A stretch of DNA of 36,289 nucleotides, taken from contig CANOGC010000009.1 in NCBI GenBank assembly GCA_947565445.1, positions 1-36,289 of the forward strand. The letters run 5' to 3'. The position numbers were made by a program, and so were the translations under genes. Positions 9,501-18,010 of the stretch are shown here, piece after piece. Below the pieces are notes generated by a model, which had not been told where the DNA came from, did not search any database, and worked only from the letters and a program-made list of their open reading frames with translations. This stretch comes from an uncultured Clostridium sp. (GTDB lineage: Bacteria > Bacillota > Clostridia > TANB77 > CAG-508). Numbering within the stretch: position 1 is the first letter of the stretch; each line of letters begins with the position of its first letter.

Positions 9501-10824
9501 CATTATCTGAATTATATATTTCAAAAATTGTTCCTGCACGTTTTACTATCTTTTGTGTTTCGGTATCTTTCTTTACAATTTGTAAATAACCTTTCTTTGT
9601 TCCGTTTGTAATATTTAATGTACTTGTATTATTATACTTTAATTTAACTGTTTTTTCAGATTCGTCTAAAACATACTCATCTGGTGCAGAAATTTCTTTT
9701 ACTATCACACTTCCTAATTTCAAATCATTAATTTCTATTACGCCATTATCATCAGTTTTATGGTTTCCTATAACTGTACCATCTGTATATTTAATATTAA
9801 ATACTACATCACTTATAGCTTTTCCATTTTCATCAGTCTTCACTATCTTTAAACTTGATTTATTAGCATCTAAATTAAGAACTGCTGTTGCACTTCCAAC
9901 CTCTGTCGGATCTGCATATGTTACATAGTTTTGTGTATTACTATTTCTACTGTCTGCGTAAAAGATTGGGTATGTTTTTACTTCTGCCTCTGTTATATTT
10001 ATAAGTCCTTCAAAATTCCCTATAAAGTTATCTATTGGAATAGCAATTTTAAAATTAGAATTACTCATTCTTTGTGTTTCTACATTTGCATTGCTTAATA
10101 TTTTTGTGCCTTCTGGGAAATTTGATATTGATACTTTATAACTTCCTAATTCTTTATTAGCTGTAGTTGTATAATTTTGTATAGCATACTCTATGCCACC
10201 TATTGTATTTGTTTCAATATCTCCATTTTGAGTAAGATTAACTTCTGCTCTTATATAATTTTCTGTTCCCGCGTATCCAAAATCGTAAATTGATTGTGCA
10301 ACTTGTAAAACTTTAGCACTACGTCTTTGCACTTCTTCTAAACTTAAATGTGGATCAAATTTACCGAACACGAGTAGCAATTTCATATTTGTCAACTGGT
10401 GCTATTCCTTCTGCCATACTGTGAACTGCTGTTTTTGTAGCATAATATAAATCATCATCACACTCAAGTCCCCAATCTCTATAATTACTTCCCATATATC
10501 CTTTGTATAGCATTCTCCACAAGACATTATCTTGAATTTGATTTACAGTTACATCATATGCATCGCCTCCACCCATGCCGTACACCGGTCTTTTTCTGGT
10601 TGAACGCAAAATGCAGGATAATTCTTGCCATCCACACGATAAACCACATATACCACTGTTTTCATCATATCACTACCCTTTATTTTTAGTAATGATGCAC
10701 AAGTATGATCTTTTACTAGGTTTAGTGTTTCATTTTCTGTTAAAAATTTTGCATAAGTCTGTGTTATATTGGTTATTAGCATAACCAATAATATTATTAT
10801 ACTTAATAATTTTTTCTTTTTCAT
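6565..10824 (-). CDS. Giant sortase-anchored adhesin: thioester domain plus about ten Cna-B repeats, with three CGG frameshifts
   Basis: Read with three +1 shifts this is one 1418-residue surface protein. The parts are: signal peptide 1-25; a thioester-type domain with YPAFC (C73) about residues 40-170; about ten prealbumin-like Cna-B/SpaA repeats, each opening like LQIVKKD and closing with a strand such as YYVKE, whose Glu is typical of isopeptide-bond domains; then a sorting signal PRIQTGNE near residue 1379, a hydrophobic helix and tail KRKNKESE. Start ATG 10824 follows GGAGG. The frame breaks at CGG codons at 10587-10585, 10580-10578 and 10366-10364. Skipping each C gives EKDGVGMGGGDAYD and TRVGKFDPHL and uses all three open frames in order. 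Without the shifts the secreted product would stop after about 91 residues. The class B sortase 1.7 kb upstream is the likely anchoring enzyme. Confidence 0.8.
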
Positions 10825-10840
10825 TTTTACCTCCACAAAA

Positions 10841-10864
10841 AAAACACAGATGATTCTGTGTTTT
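10841..10864 (-). terminator. Terminator or attenuator just upstream of the adhesin
   Basis: On the minus strand a 10-bp stem (10864-10855 / 10850-10841) with a 4-base loop runs into a T-run next to the adhesin RBS. It would end or attenuate read-through from the upstream accessory genes. Confidence 0.75.
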
Positions 10865-10878
10865 CATATTTTTATTTT

Positions 10879-11649
10879 TTAAAATGTTATATAAACCCAT
10901 ACTAGCGTTTGATACCAGTATGATTTACTTCCTGTCGAGTCATATTTATATTCATCCTCTGCATACACCTGATACTTTCCAAATGCTCCAACAGTATTTC
11001 TTACTCTTTCTTCAAAAACTGTATAATTTCCAGATACTTTACCTTTTTCTAAGCTTTTTACAAACATATATGTAAATCCTTTTGTATTATTATATACTTG
11101 CTCTTTACTTGCCTTTATTGCTTTTGTTTCATATTTTTTTAATTCTTCATGCTTTGCAATTTCATCGTTTAGTATATTTATTATTTTGGGTACTACTTCA
11201 TTATTAACCTTTCTATATGTTGTATTTGCTAATTTTTCATTTACTGATGTTTGTTCTTGCTTATCTGTTTTTTCTTTAGTTTCTGTCTTAATTTCTTTCT
11301 GTTTCTCCTGTTTATTTTCTTCTTTTGTTTCTACTTTATTTGATTTAGTTACTTGCTTTGTTTTGGTATTAGTTTCTTGCTTTATTTTTTCTTTAGTATC
11401 TTTTCTTGTTTCTGTTTGAGTTACTTCATTAACTTCCTCTGTATTAATCTCTTGTCGCATTTCTATATTATTGTCTTTTTCTTGAATCTTTGGCTCTTCA
11501 AAAATAATATTTTGATTTTCTAAATTTGCTATTGGCATTACTATCTCATCATTTTTTATTTGGTTTTTGTTAATACTTATAACTATCATTATGATAATAA
11601 ATGTAATTATTGCCATAACTCCTACTATTTTTATTACTATATTTTTCAT
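10879..11649 (-). CDS. Membrane-anchored protein with Lys/Glu/Thr-rich linker
   Basis: This is a 256-residue protein. An N-terminal hydrophobic helix (about 5-26) is an uncleaved anchor or signal. A long charged low-complexity stretch (about 75-140, rich in Lys, Glu and Thr) forms an extended linker, and a C-terminal domain (about 145-256) ends in WYQTLVWVYITF. The domain is unrecognised. Lying between the sortase and the adhesin, it may be an extracellular accessory factor displayed through the wall. The RBS is weak. Confidence 0.6.
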   Translation of the reverse strand: MKNIVIKIVGVMAIITFIIIMIVISINKNQIKNDEIVMPIANLENQNIIFEEPKIQEKDNNIEMRQEINTEEVNEVTQTETRKDTKEKIKQETNTKTKQVTKSNKVETKEENKQEKQKEIKTETKEKTDKQEQTSVNEKLANTTYRKVNNEVVPKIINILNDEIAKHEELKKYETKAIKASKEQVYNNTKGFTYMFVKSLEKGKVSGNYTVFEERVRNTVGAFGKYQVYAEDEYKYDSTGSKSYWYQTLVWVYITF

Positions 11650-11682
11650 GTTTATTCCCCCATAATAATTAATACTATATAA

Positions 11683-12225
11683 TTAGTTAAAAACTACTCT
11701 CATACCAATACATATGCCTTCTTCGTCTTTAATTGGAACACATTTACCTGCATGCCCTGTAGATTCCATATATTCTCGTGCTGCTTGATATACATTTTCC
11801 ATATTATAACCATCTTTAAACAAGAAATCTTTATTTAAAGGTTTGTTTGATTTTGTTTTTGGCATATTATTTTTCTGTTTTTTATTACCAGATTCAGTTG
11901 ATGTTATTTGTTGACTATCCTCATTCATATCATCTATTTTATTTTCTATAAAACTATTATTCATTTCTAAATTATTGGGAATCGTTTGATAATTGTTACT
12001 TATGTAATACATACCTTGTAATCCGTTTACAATAGAATAATTCTTTGTATTCTGAAAATTAATAGTATTACTTATAATATCTATAAATTCGTTGTTTTTA
12101 ACGTATATGCATAATACATTTATACTGCATAATACAAATAGTATAGTTATTATAAGTATTGCTATTCTCTTTTTTCTTCTATTTTTTATGTATAACATTA
12201 AAATTTTTTCATCTTGCTCATTCAC
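11683..12225 (-). CDS. Membrane-anchored accessory protein with short conserved C-terminal domain
   Basis: This 180-residue protein has a basic cytoplasmic N-terminus, a membrane helix about 20-42 and a polar, Asn-rich extracellular linker. A compact C-terminal domain, about 135-180, includes NVYQAAREYMESTGHAG and GMRVVFN. From memory, this last motif recurs in small proteins beside sortase-linked surface proteins of clostridial mobile elements, but I cannot name the family. The start is GTG with a poor RBS. It is in line with the neighbouring minus-strand genes. Confidence 0.55.
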   Translation of the reverse strand: MNEQDEKILMLYIKNRRKKRIAILIITILFVLCSINVLCIYVKNNEFIDIISNTINFQNTKNYSIVNGLQGMYYISNNYQTIPNNLEMNNSFIENKIDDMNEDSQQITSTESGNKKQKNNMPKTKSNKPLNKDFLFKDGYNMENVYQAAREYMESTGHAGKCVPIKDEEGICIGMRVVFN

Positions 12226-12240
12226 TGTTATATATCCTAT

Positions 12241-12426
12241 TTATATATCATTTAGAAATTTTGTAACATTATTATCTAACTTTTCATAATCTTTTTTAAA
12301 TGAATTTAATTTTTTTAGCTTCAAATCAATTTCATCAACTTCTGATTGTTTTTTTGATAATTCTTCAAGCTTTTTCTGTTTCTTTTTTTCCTGAACTTGT
12401 ATTTTTTGCATTATTTTTTTTACCAT
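12241..12426 (-). CDS. Small coiled-coil protein, 61 aa
   Basis: AAAGGAGG lies 6 bases upstream of ATG 12426. The product is almost all charged residues with heptad-like spacing (KKQKKLEELSKKQSEVDEID), predicting one long coiled coil. It has no membrane segment. The function is unknown. It sits between the sortase and the two membrane-anchored proteins and may be a scaffold or regulator for them. Confidence 0.55.
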   Translation of the reverse strand: MVKKIMQKIQVQEKKKQKKLEELSKKQSEVDEIDLKLKKLNSFKKDYEKLDNNVTKFLNDI

Positions 12427-12532
12427 CAATTCCTCCTTTCATTCTTAAACAATGCTAAAATATGGTATTGGTATTTATTGACATTATAATAACGTACTTT
12501 TATAAATTTGTCAGCTATTTTTCACAAATTAT

Positions 12533-13231
12533 CTACTTAATAGGAAAAATACTAGCAATTATATAATATCGTTGGTTAGTTGGTCTTGTTTTAGCATTTA
12601 TATAAGAACATGTTGATAATTTAATTATTTTAGTGGGGTTATCACTATTGTCTACATTGCCTTTACCGATTTTTTTATAATATTCAACTCTTTCCTTAAA
12701 ACTTAGTTGTTTAATATTATTTGTTTCCGTTTCTATGGCAATAGAGTATGCACTAAAAATAGTTCCTTCATAATTTTTTGTAGGAGTATATATTTTCAAA
12801 TTAAGATGAGAATTTAAAAAATCTCTATTAAGGTATTTATCCAAATTAGAGAACATACTACCATTTTTCATATTGTGCCCATATATTACAGTTTCTTCGT
12901 CTTCAAACGGATTAACATTTGTTGTAAAAATTGAACCATTTTTGTTTTCTTTTTTATTATAGGAATGTTTTAGATAGAATAAGTTATTATCCTTTAAAAT
13001 AGGATAATTAATATTTGTATCTTCAATCTCAATCCAGCCAATTATGTCTTCATTGACTGACTTTAAATATTCCCAATCTATACTTTTTTCTTGTATATTA
13101 GGATTTACATTTTCTATTGCTTTTTCAATTAATTCTTCTGTATCTTGGCTACTATATTGGTTTTCTAAAAAATCACAAATTAGCAAATGTGATACTATAG
13201 CAAATATACACACACATATAAATATGATCAT
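12533..13231 (-). CDS. Class B-type sortase
   Basis: This transpeptidase cleaves a C-terminal sorting signal and attaches surface proteins to peptidoglycan. It has an N-terminal membrane helix (about 1-20), then a typical class B core: NEDIIGWIEIEDTNINYPI, the catalytic His in IYGHNMKNGSMF, the catalytic Cys in KLSTCSY and the Arg in TNQRYYIIA. About 232 residues is normal length. The adhesin downstream, with its PRIQTGNE signal, is the obvious substrate. GGAGGAG lies about 25 bases before ATG 13231, and an intervening ATG is followed at once by TAA. An in-frame ATA sits at proper SD spacing, so the start is uncertain. Confidence 0.85.
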   Translation of the reverse strand: MIIFICVCIFAIVSHLLICDFLENQYSSQDTEELIEKAIENVNPNIQEKSIDWEYLKSVNEDIIGWIEIEDTNINYPILKDNNLFYLKHSYNKKENKNGSIFTTNVNPFEDEETVIYGHNMKNGSMFSNLDKYLNRDFLNSHLNLKIYTPTKNYEGTIFSAYSIAIETETNNIKQLSFKERVEYYKKIGKGNVDNSDNPTKIIKLSTCSYINAKTRPTNQRYYIIASIFPIK

Positions 13232-13344
13232 TATAAATATATTACATTTTATCTATTTTCTCCTCCTTCCTAAAATAACTCTTGAAAAACTTCTATTATA
13301 AGTGTTTTCTTTTAATTGTTGTATTGAACAACTATAACTAAATT

Positions 13345-13770
13345 CTACTTCACCTCCCTTAGCATATTGTTTTTTCTTGCAACAAAAAAGATATACTGCA
13401 ATATTTCATCTCGTATATCTTTTTGTTTCTTTAAACTTAGATTCAATTTTTCTTGTATTTTTAAATAACTATCTTTACGAAAATATTTTAAATCAATGAA
13501 ACGATAATATAATATATTAGTTTGCTCATACTTTTTCAATATAGATGTAATTAAATCTTGCCATCTTCTTATTTTTAATATTCTTGTTTCAAGATTAATG
13601 TTCTGTATTACTTGATTTTCTAAACTGCTACTTTTGTTCTTAATGTATCTTGTATAGTTTTGGTTATAATCTAAATCTGATATATCCATTTTTAAATCTT
13701 CTATATGCACATCAATAAACTCATAACTATATAAATAATATTCAATCTTTCTAAAAGTTGGATTATACAA
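13345..13770 (-). CDS. Phage-type transcriptional regulator-like protein (DUF1492/ArpU/RinA-like)
   Basis: The 141 residues begin with the pattern EYYLYSYEFIDVHIEDLKMDI. A helical middle follows, and the C-terminal helix-turn-helix-like stretch (YFRKDSYLKIQEKLNLSLKK) resembles sigma region 4-like late regulators of phages and mobile elements. It may control the minus-strand block. The start is TTG 13770, six bases after AAGGAG, and overlaps the end of the upstream gene by 8 bases. Assignment is by pattern memory only. Confidence 0.55.
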   Translation of the reverse strand: MYNPTFRKIEYYLYSYEFIDVHIEDLKMDISDLDYNQNYTRYIKNKSSSLENQVIQNINLETRILKIRRWQDLITSILKKYEQTNILYYRFIDLKYFRKDSYLKIQEKLNLSLKKQKDIRDEILQYIFFVARKNNMLREVK

Positions 13771-14269
13771 TAGACTCTCCTTCTGATAATAATTTGTTTT
13801 TTATTACATAACGCAATATTTCCTCGAAAGTATTGAATATTTCAACATGCATATTATCATCTTTTTCAAACGTTAAAACAAACTTTTTTCCTTGTTTTAT
13901 AAACATACAGTAATAACGTCCACATGAAAACTCTTTTACTATTTCATTTTCAGTTTCTTTAAAATCTCCTTTATCTTTTGTTATAAGTTCTATTAATTCG
14001 TCTATTTCAGCACCAATAATATCTTCAATAGTTATATCTCTACACTTTAATAATTCTAATAATCTTGAAATTATTTCTGAATCTTTAATATTGCTACATG
14101 CCAAAATATTCTTTGTTTGTTCAAATATAATCTCTTCATCAGCAATATCTAACCCTAAATCTTCATATTTACTTAATTGTTCTTCTAATTCATGTAAAAT
14201 GCATAAATCTCTTATATCAGCTTTCTCATTATCATTCATTTCATAATATTTTTTTAATATTCTTTTCAT
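13763..14269 (-). CDS. Hypothetical protein, 168 aa
   Basis: ATG 14269 is preceded by GGAGG at 5 bases. The GTG 14281 is upstream of that site's correct spacing. The protein is acidic and helical for its first 115 residues, then has a strand-rich end (CGRYYCMFIKQGKKFVLTFE). No catalytic motif is seen. It overlaps the regulator-like gene by 8 bases, so the two are probably co-translated. The family is not recognised. Confidence 0.55.
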   Translation of the reverse strand: MKRILKKYYEMNDNEKADIRDLCILHELEEQLSKYEDLGLDIADEEIIFEQTKNILACSNIKDSEIISRLLELLKCRDITIEDIIGAEIDELIELITKDKGDFKETENEIVKEFSCGRYYCMFIKQGKKFVLTFEKDDNMHVEIFNTFEEILRYVIKNKLLSEGESIV

Positions 14270-14287
14270 AATTACCTCCACATAATT

Positions 14288-15118
14288 TTATTTTCTAATT
14301 TCATTTGCATATAAGCTATCAAAAAAACCAGAAGGATATTCTTTCTGGTCAAAACTTGATTTTCTATTATTTGTCTTGTTTTTAAATGCTTTATAATTAG
14401 CATCCTTTTTCTCAATTTCATGCACTCGTTCAGTTACCCAGTACAAAATTGCTGCATAATCACTTTCATATGTTTTTCCTTTGGATTGTTTATATAAGCT
14501 TAATTGCCTTATGAGTTGTTTTGTCATATCTAATCCATAGTAATTAATTAAATCATTATATTCTTTTTCTGTCATAGTCACTTTAACTGCATATTCCTTT
14601 TTTTCTTCTACTGGCTGCGCATCGTGTGTGTGATCTTCATTATTTTTATTTTTATTATTATTTATGTTCAAATTTTCAATATCTGGTTCTTCAAGACTTT
14701 CATAACTTGAACAAGAATTATTCAATGTCTTGTTGTCTAAATTTTCAACTACTGAATTTTTTGCTACTTCTATTAGATTTTTTTGTGTATCAGTATAACA
14801 ATTTAAAATATTAGTTTCATTCAATTTATAGTAAGTCTTGCAAGGAATACCCATTCTTTTTGTTTCAATTAGTTCCATTTTTAATAATATATTGATTGCC
14901 ACTCTTTGCTTGTGCTCTGATAAACCTGTATTATCCTCAATATTTTCACGAGTAGAATAAAACCAATTTTGATTAGTTAATTGATTTCTTTGTTCCCAAT
15001 AATTATATTCTGCACATAATTCTCCTAATAAGATAGCCGCATCAGTTCCAACAGCTTTTATTAAAACTTTATTTGTCATTATAAAGCTACTACTTGCTAA
15101 TAAACTTGCTATAATCAT
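14288..15118 (-). CDS. Replication-initiator/replisome-organiser-like protein with winged helix
   Basis: This 276-residue protein starts MIIASLLASSSFIMTNKVL with AILLGELCAEYNYW, YSTRENIEDNTGLSEHKQR and RMGIPCKTYYKL. These make up the winged-helix region of initiator proteins of clostridial plasmids, phages and integrative elements. A polar linker (about 110-175) is followed by a C-terminal DnaD-like segment with YYGLDMTKQLIRQLSLYK and YESDYAAILYWVTERV, which in relatives recruits the replicative helicase. It is the first gene of the block. Its presence, with a primase remnant, argues the block once replicated autonomously or during transfer. Confidence 0.7.
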   Translation of the reverse strand: MIIASLLASSSFIMTNKVLIKAVGTDAAILLGELCAEYNYWEQRNQLTNQNWFYSTRENIEDNTGLSEHKQRVAINILLKMELIETKRMGIPCKTYYKLNETNILNCYTDTQKNLIEVAKNSVVENLDNKTLNNSCSSYESLEEPDIENLNINNNKNKNNEDHTHDAQPVEEKKEYAVKVTMTEKEYNDLINYYGLDMTKQLIRQLSLYKQSKGKTYESDYAAILYWVTERVHEIEKKDANYKAFKNKTNNRKSSFDQKEYPSGFFDSLYANEIRK

Positions 15119-15150
15119 AGTAATACCTCTTTTCTATAAACAACTCTATA

Positions 15151-15178
15151 AAAAAAGATAACCTTCGTTATCTTTTTT
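15151..15178. terminator. Bidirectional terminator between host gene remnant and element
   Basis: A perfect 12-bp stem, AAAAAAGATAAC with GTTATCTTTTTT, and a CTTC loop give A/T runs on both strands. It ends transcription of the truncated ABC gene. Confidence 0.8.
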
Positions 15179-15197
15179 TATATAATATTGTATGAAT

Positions 15198-15836
15198 TCA
15201 AATTATTTCAAGCATTTTTTTCTGTCTATTTTGGAATCTTCCTTCTGAAATATCATGTGTAACCATTAACATTGTCATTTTTTCATTTTTTAAAATATCG
15301 TACACATCTTTAGTTACCATGAGTCTTGTTTGATAGTCTAATGCAGAAAATGCCTCATCTAGTAATAATATTTTAGGTTTTACTGCTAGAGTTCTTATAA
15401 GAGAGGCTCTTTGTCTCATTCCTCCGGATAGTTGCGAAGGTAGTTTATCTTTAAATTCATATAAATTGTATTTCTTTAGTAACATGTCTACATAGGCTTT
15501 GTTTTCTTCGTTCTTTTTTCCTGATACTTCTAATCCAAATAAAACATTATTATAAATTGTTCTCCAATTTAGTAAACTATCTTTTTGTAACATATATCCT
15601 ATTTTATCTGATATTCCATCTATTTTATTATCTTCTACCCAAATTTCTCCTGATGTTTTTTCTTCTAGTCCTGCAATAATAGATAAAAGAGTTGATTTTC
15701 CACATCCACTTGGTCCAATAATACTAATGAATTCTCCTTGTTTTACATTTAAACTAATATTTTTAATTGCTTCTAATTCACCATTTTTAGCCTGATATTT
15801 CTTTGTTACTTCTTTTATTTTTAATATGTCTTTCAT
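15198..15836 (-). pseudogene. 3'-truncated ABC-transporter ATPase (nitrate/sulfonate/taurine type)
   Basis: The first 198 residues are a normal SsuB/TauB-like ATPase with Walker A GPSGCGKST, signature LSGGMRQR, Walker B ILLLDEAFSALD and H-loop VTHDISE. After E198 the sequence changes to 14 unrelated residues (GRFQNRQKKMLEII) and stops. The family normally continues for about 45-55 residues (an AISMSDRV-like segment). I checked the other frames and found no continuation, so this is a DNA junction rather than a frameshift. The permease and binding-protein genes that should follow are absent. Junction about 15240. All catalytic motifs remain, but function is doubtful. Confidence 0.75.
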
Positions 15837-15925
15837 CTTTTCCTCCTTTTACACCTATCTACTACAGTATATTCGCATTTTTAAAAAAAGGTTATATATT
15901 AGTGGTATTCTTTTAAGTTTTGTAT

Positions 15926-15931
15926 TATAAT
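15926..15931 (+). promoter_or_regulatory. Probable -10 box for the BI-1 family gene
   Basis: A consensus TATAAT lies 33 bases upstream of ATG 15964, and GAAAGGA lies before the start. No good -35 box is visible at 17 bases. The same stretch also reads TATAAT on the minus strand towards the ABC gene. Confidence 0.4.
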
Positions 15932-15963
15932 ATTAGTAATATTTTAGAAAGGAATGATTTAAA

Positions 15964-16620
15964 ATGGAAGAAGAAAATGGAGGAAACCTAATTTCTAAGA
16001 CATTTTTCTGGATGTTTCTTGGCTTATTAGGAACAGCAATAGTTGCATGGTACACATATTCATCTGGTTTATTTATTTCTATTATTTTAGGAAACTACTG
16101 GGGACTATTACTAATTGCTGAAGTTGTAGTTGTTTTATTATTTTCGTTTTTATTTAAGAAATTACCACCTGTGGTGGTTGGCATTTTGTTTTTTTTGTAT
16201 TCTATGTTAAATGGTGTAACACTATCTACAACTTTTATTTTATTTGAACTAAATTCTATTGTATGGCTATTTGTAGCAAGTGCAGTTTTATTTGGTGGTA
16301 TGGCATTTTTCGGGTATAAAACAAAGAAAGATCTAAGCAATTGGAGAACTATTCTATTTGGTATTTTAATTGTTGGAATTATATTAAGTTTAGTTAATTG
16401 GTTCTTAAAGAATTCTATTGTAGACATAGTTCTAGATTGGGTTATTTTGCTAGTGTTCTTTGGAATTACTGCATATGACATGAACAAAATTAAAGCTTTA
16501 GCTGAAGATGAAAGTTTAGATAAAAGTAAACTTCATATTTATGGAGCTATGGAACTATACTTAGACTTTATAAACATTTTCCTAAGAATTTTATCTATCT
16601 TTGGGAAAAGAAGAAACTAA
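15964..16620 (+). CDS. Bax inhibitor-1/YccA family membrane protein
   Basis: This is a 218-residue integral membrane protein with about seven hydrophobic helices. Family signatures are visible: YSMLNGVTLST in the middle, ITAYDMNKIKAL, and GAMELYLDFINIFLRILSIFG at the end. Members are pH-sensitive calcium-leak-type channels or protease regulators, but no exact role can be given here. It is divergent from the ABC gene remnant and ends in a strong terminator, so it is probably monocistronic. The length is normal and the gene is intact. Confidence 0.9.
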   Translation: MEEENGGNLISKTFFWMFLGLLGTAIVAWYTYSSGLFISIILGNYWGLLLIAEVVVVLLFSFLFKKLPPVVVGILFFLYSMLNGVTLSTTFILFELNSIVWLFVASAVLFGGMAFFGYKTKKDLSNWRTILFGILIVGIILSLVNWFLKNSIVDIVLDWVILLVFFGITAYDMNKIKALAEDESLDKSKLHIYGAMELYLDFINIFLRILSIFGKRRN

Positions 16621-16631
16621 AGTTAATTAAG

Positions 16632-16667
16632 AAATCGACAAATTCTATAAATGAAATTTGTCGATTT
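16632..16667. terminator. Terminator between convergent BI-1 and Big-domain genes
   Basis: A 13-bp stem (16632-16644 / 16655-16667) with a 10-base loop is followed by a T-run on the plus strand. The A-rich left side also suits minus-strand termination. Confidence 0.85.
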
Positions 16668-16677
16668 TTTATTATTT

Positions 16678-17997
16678 TTAAAAATGTTTTCCTTTTGATT
16701 TTGTTTTTCTTATTGGTGGTTCCTCTTCATAGCGTGGTACTTCTACTTCTTCTGATTCTTCCTTTTCAAGATTGATTCCTGGAAATTTACTTCCACATAT
16801 CTCCTCTTCTTCAAAATCTGTTTCTTCAGTATTTTTTCCATATCTGTATTCTATTACCGCAAATATAATTCCTAAAATTGCTATTACACTTGTAGCTGAA
16901 ACTATTATAATTTTTAAATTATCTTTTGTAAAAAAGCTATTTTCTTCTTGTGTAGGTGTTTCATCTGTAGTAGCTAAAACAGGTTCTACTTCTGCTGGTT
17001 TTATAACAATTATTTTATATATTTGTGTTGCTTTTCCATCTTTTGATTTTACTGTAATTGTAACTATGTTTTCTCCATCTTGTATTTCTTCATTTCCATC
17101 TATTTCTACTGTACAATCTTCTTTATTAGCAATTGCTTCAATATCTAATTTTGTAATACTAGCCATTTCTTCATCTAATATCATACTATACTCATATACT
17201 TCAGATGAAAATTCTGGTATAAATGATAATTCTATTTTTTCTTCGTCTAGAATTACTCCTTTTACTATTAAGCTTTTCAAAAATACTTTTTCTTCCTCTT
17301 CTTTTGGCTTTTGCTCCTCATCTATAATATTAGGAGTTTCATCCACTTTAGCAGCTCTTCTAATATATATTTTATATGTATTTCCTGAAGCTAATTTTAT
17401 ATTGATAGTATTAGTACCTTCTTCTAATTTTATTGTATTTTCTGTCCCTCCATTAATAGTATATGATTCTCCATTACTAATTGTTGGTACTACCTTAATG
17501 CTTGTTACTTCATTTCCTACCTTCACGGTAAATCCACTTTTAGTATAAGTTTTATTTCCTACTTGTACCTTTGTCATTGTTGCTTTTTCATTTGTAGATG
17601 GATTTTGTGTATTTCCTCCTGTTGACGGACTATTATCTTTTACAGTAATTTTTACTGTTTTACTACCAGATACTTCATTTTCAGAAGTATCTGCCACATT
17701 ACTTGCAGTAATTGTAATTGTCGCTGTTCCTACTTTTTTTCCTGTTACTATTATGCTTTGACTACCTGATTCAATCCATTTTGAAGATTCACTAACAGAA
17801 ACAATATTACTATCAGATGAAGTAATTGCAAATTTTCCTCCACAATCTTTAGCTGTAATATTTATATTAGTAGTTGATCCTACATTAATACTTGTTGAAC
17901 TAGCACTTACCGAAAAACTTCCTGTAGCTGCATTAGATATAAGTGATATACTAATCATTATAATAAATAATGTTATTACTATAAATCCTTTTTTCAT
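16678..17997 (-). CDS. Secreted, membrane-anchored Big/cadherin-like domain protein
   Basis: This 439-residue protein has a signal peptide (1-23), a bacterial Ig-like (Big_2) domain (about 25-115, with SINVGSTTNINITA and VGTATITITA), a Thr/Ser/Asn linker and two cadherin-like beta-sandwich regions (about 140-210 and 240-335). A membrane helix (about 360-382) and an acidic cytoplasmic tail rich in Glu, ending KTKSKGKHF, follow. It is exposed on the cell surface and probably binds wall polymer or another protein. It starts 13 bases after the glucosaminidase gene and likely shares its promoter. Confidence 0.8.
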   Translation of the reverse strand: MKKGFIVITLFIIMISISLISNAATGSFSVSASSTSINVGSTTNINITAKDCGGKFAITSSDSNIVSVSESSKWIESGSQSIIVTGKKVGTATITITASNVADTSENEVSGSKTVKITVKDNSPSTGGNTQNPSTNEKATMTKVQVGNKTYTKSGFTVKVGNEVTSIKVVPTISNGESYTINGGTENTIKLEEGTNTINIKLASGNTYKIYIRRAAKVDETPNIIDEEQKPKEEEEKVFLKSLIVKGVILDEEKIELSFIPEFSSEVYEYSMILDEEMASITKLDIEAIANKEDCTVEIDGNEEIQDGENIVTITVKSKDGKATQIYKIIVIKPAEVEPVLATTDETPTQEENSFFTKDNLKIIIVSATSVIAILGIIFAVIEYRYGKNTEETDFEEEEICGSKFPGINLEKEESEEVEVPRYEEEPPIRKTKSKGKHF

Positions 17998-18010
17998 TTT
18001 TTTCTCCTTT

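Noticed and set aside
15198..15243. ABC ATPase truncation as another frameshift
   Set aside because: No frame continues the family sequence and no CGG is present at the break, so a DNA junction is the better explanation.
16772..17548. Long plus-strand open frame of 258 codons opposite the Big-domain gene
   Set aside because: It is an antisense shadow of a Ser/Thr-rich gene with signal peptide, clear domains and operon context, and has no RBS or recognisable product.
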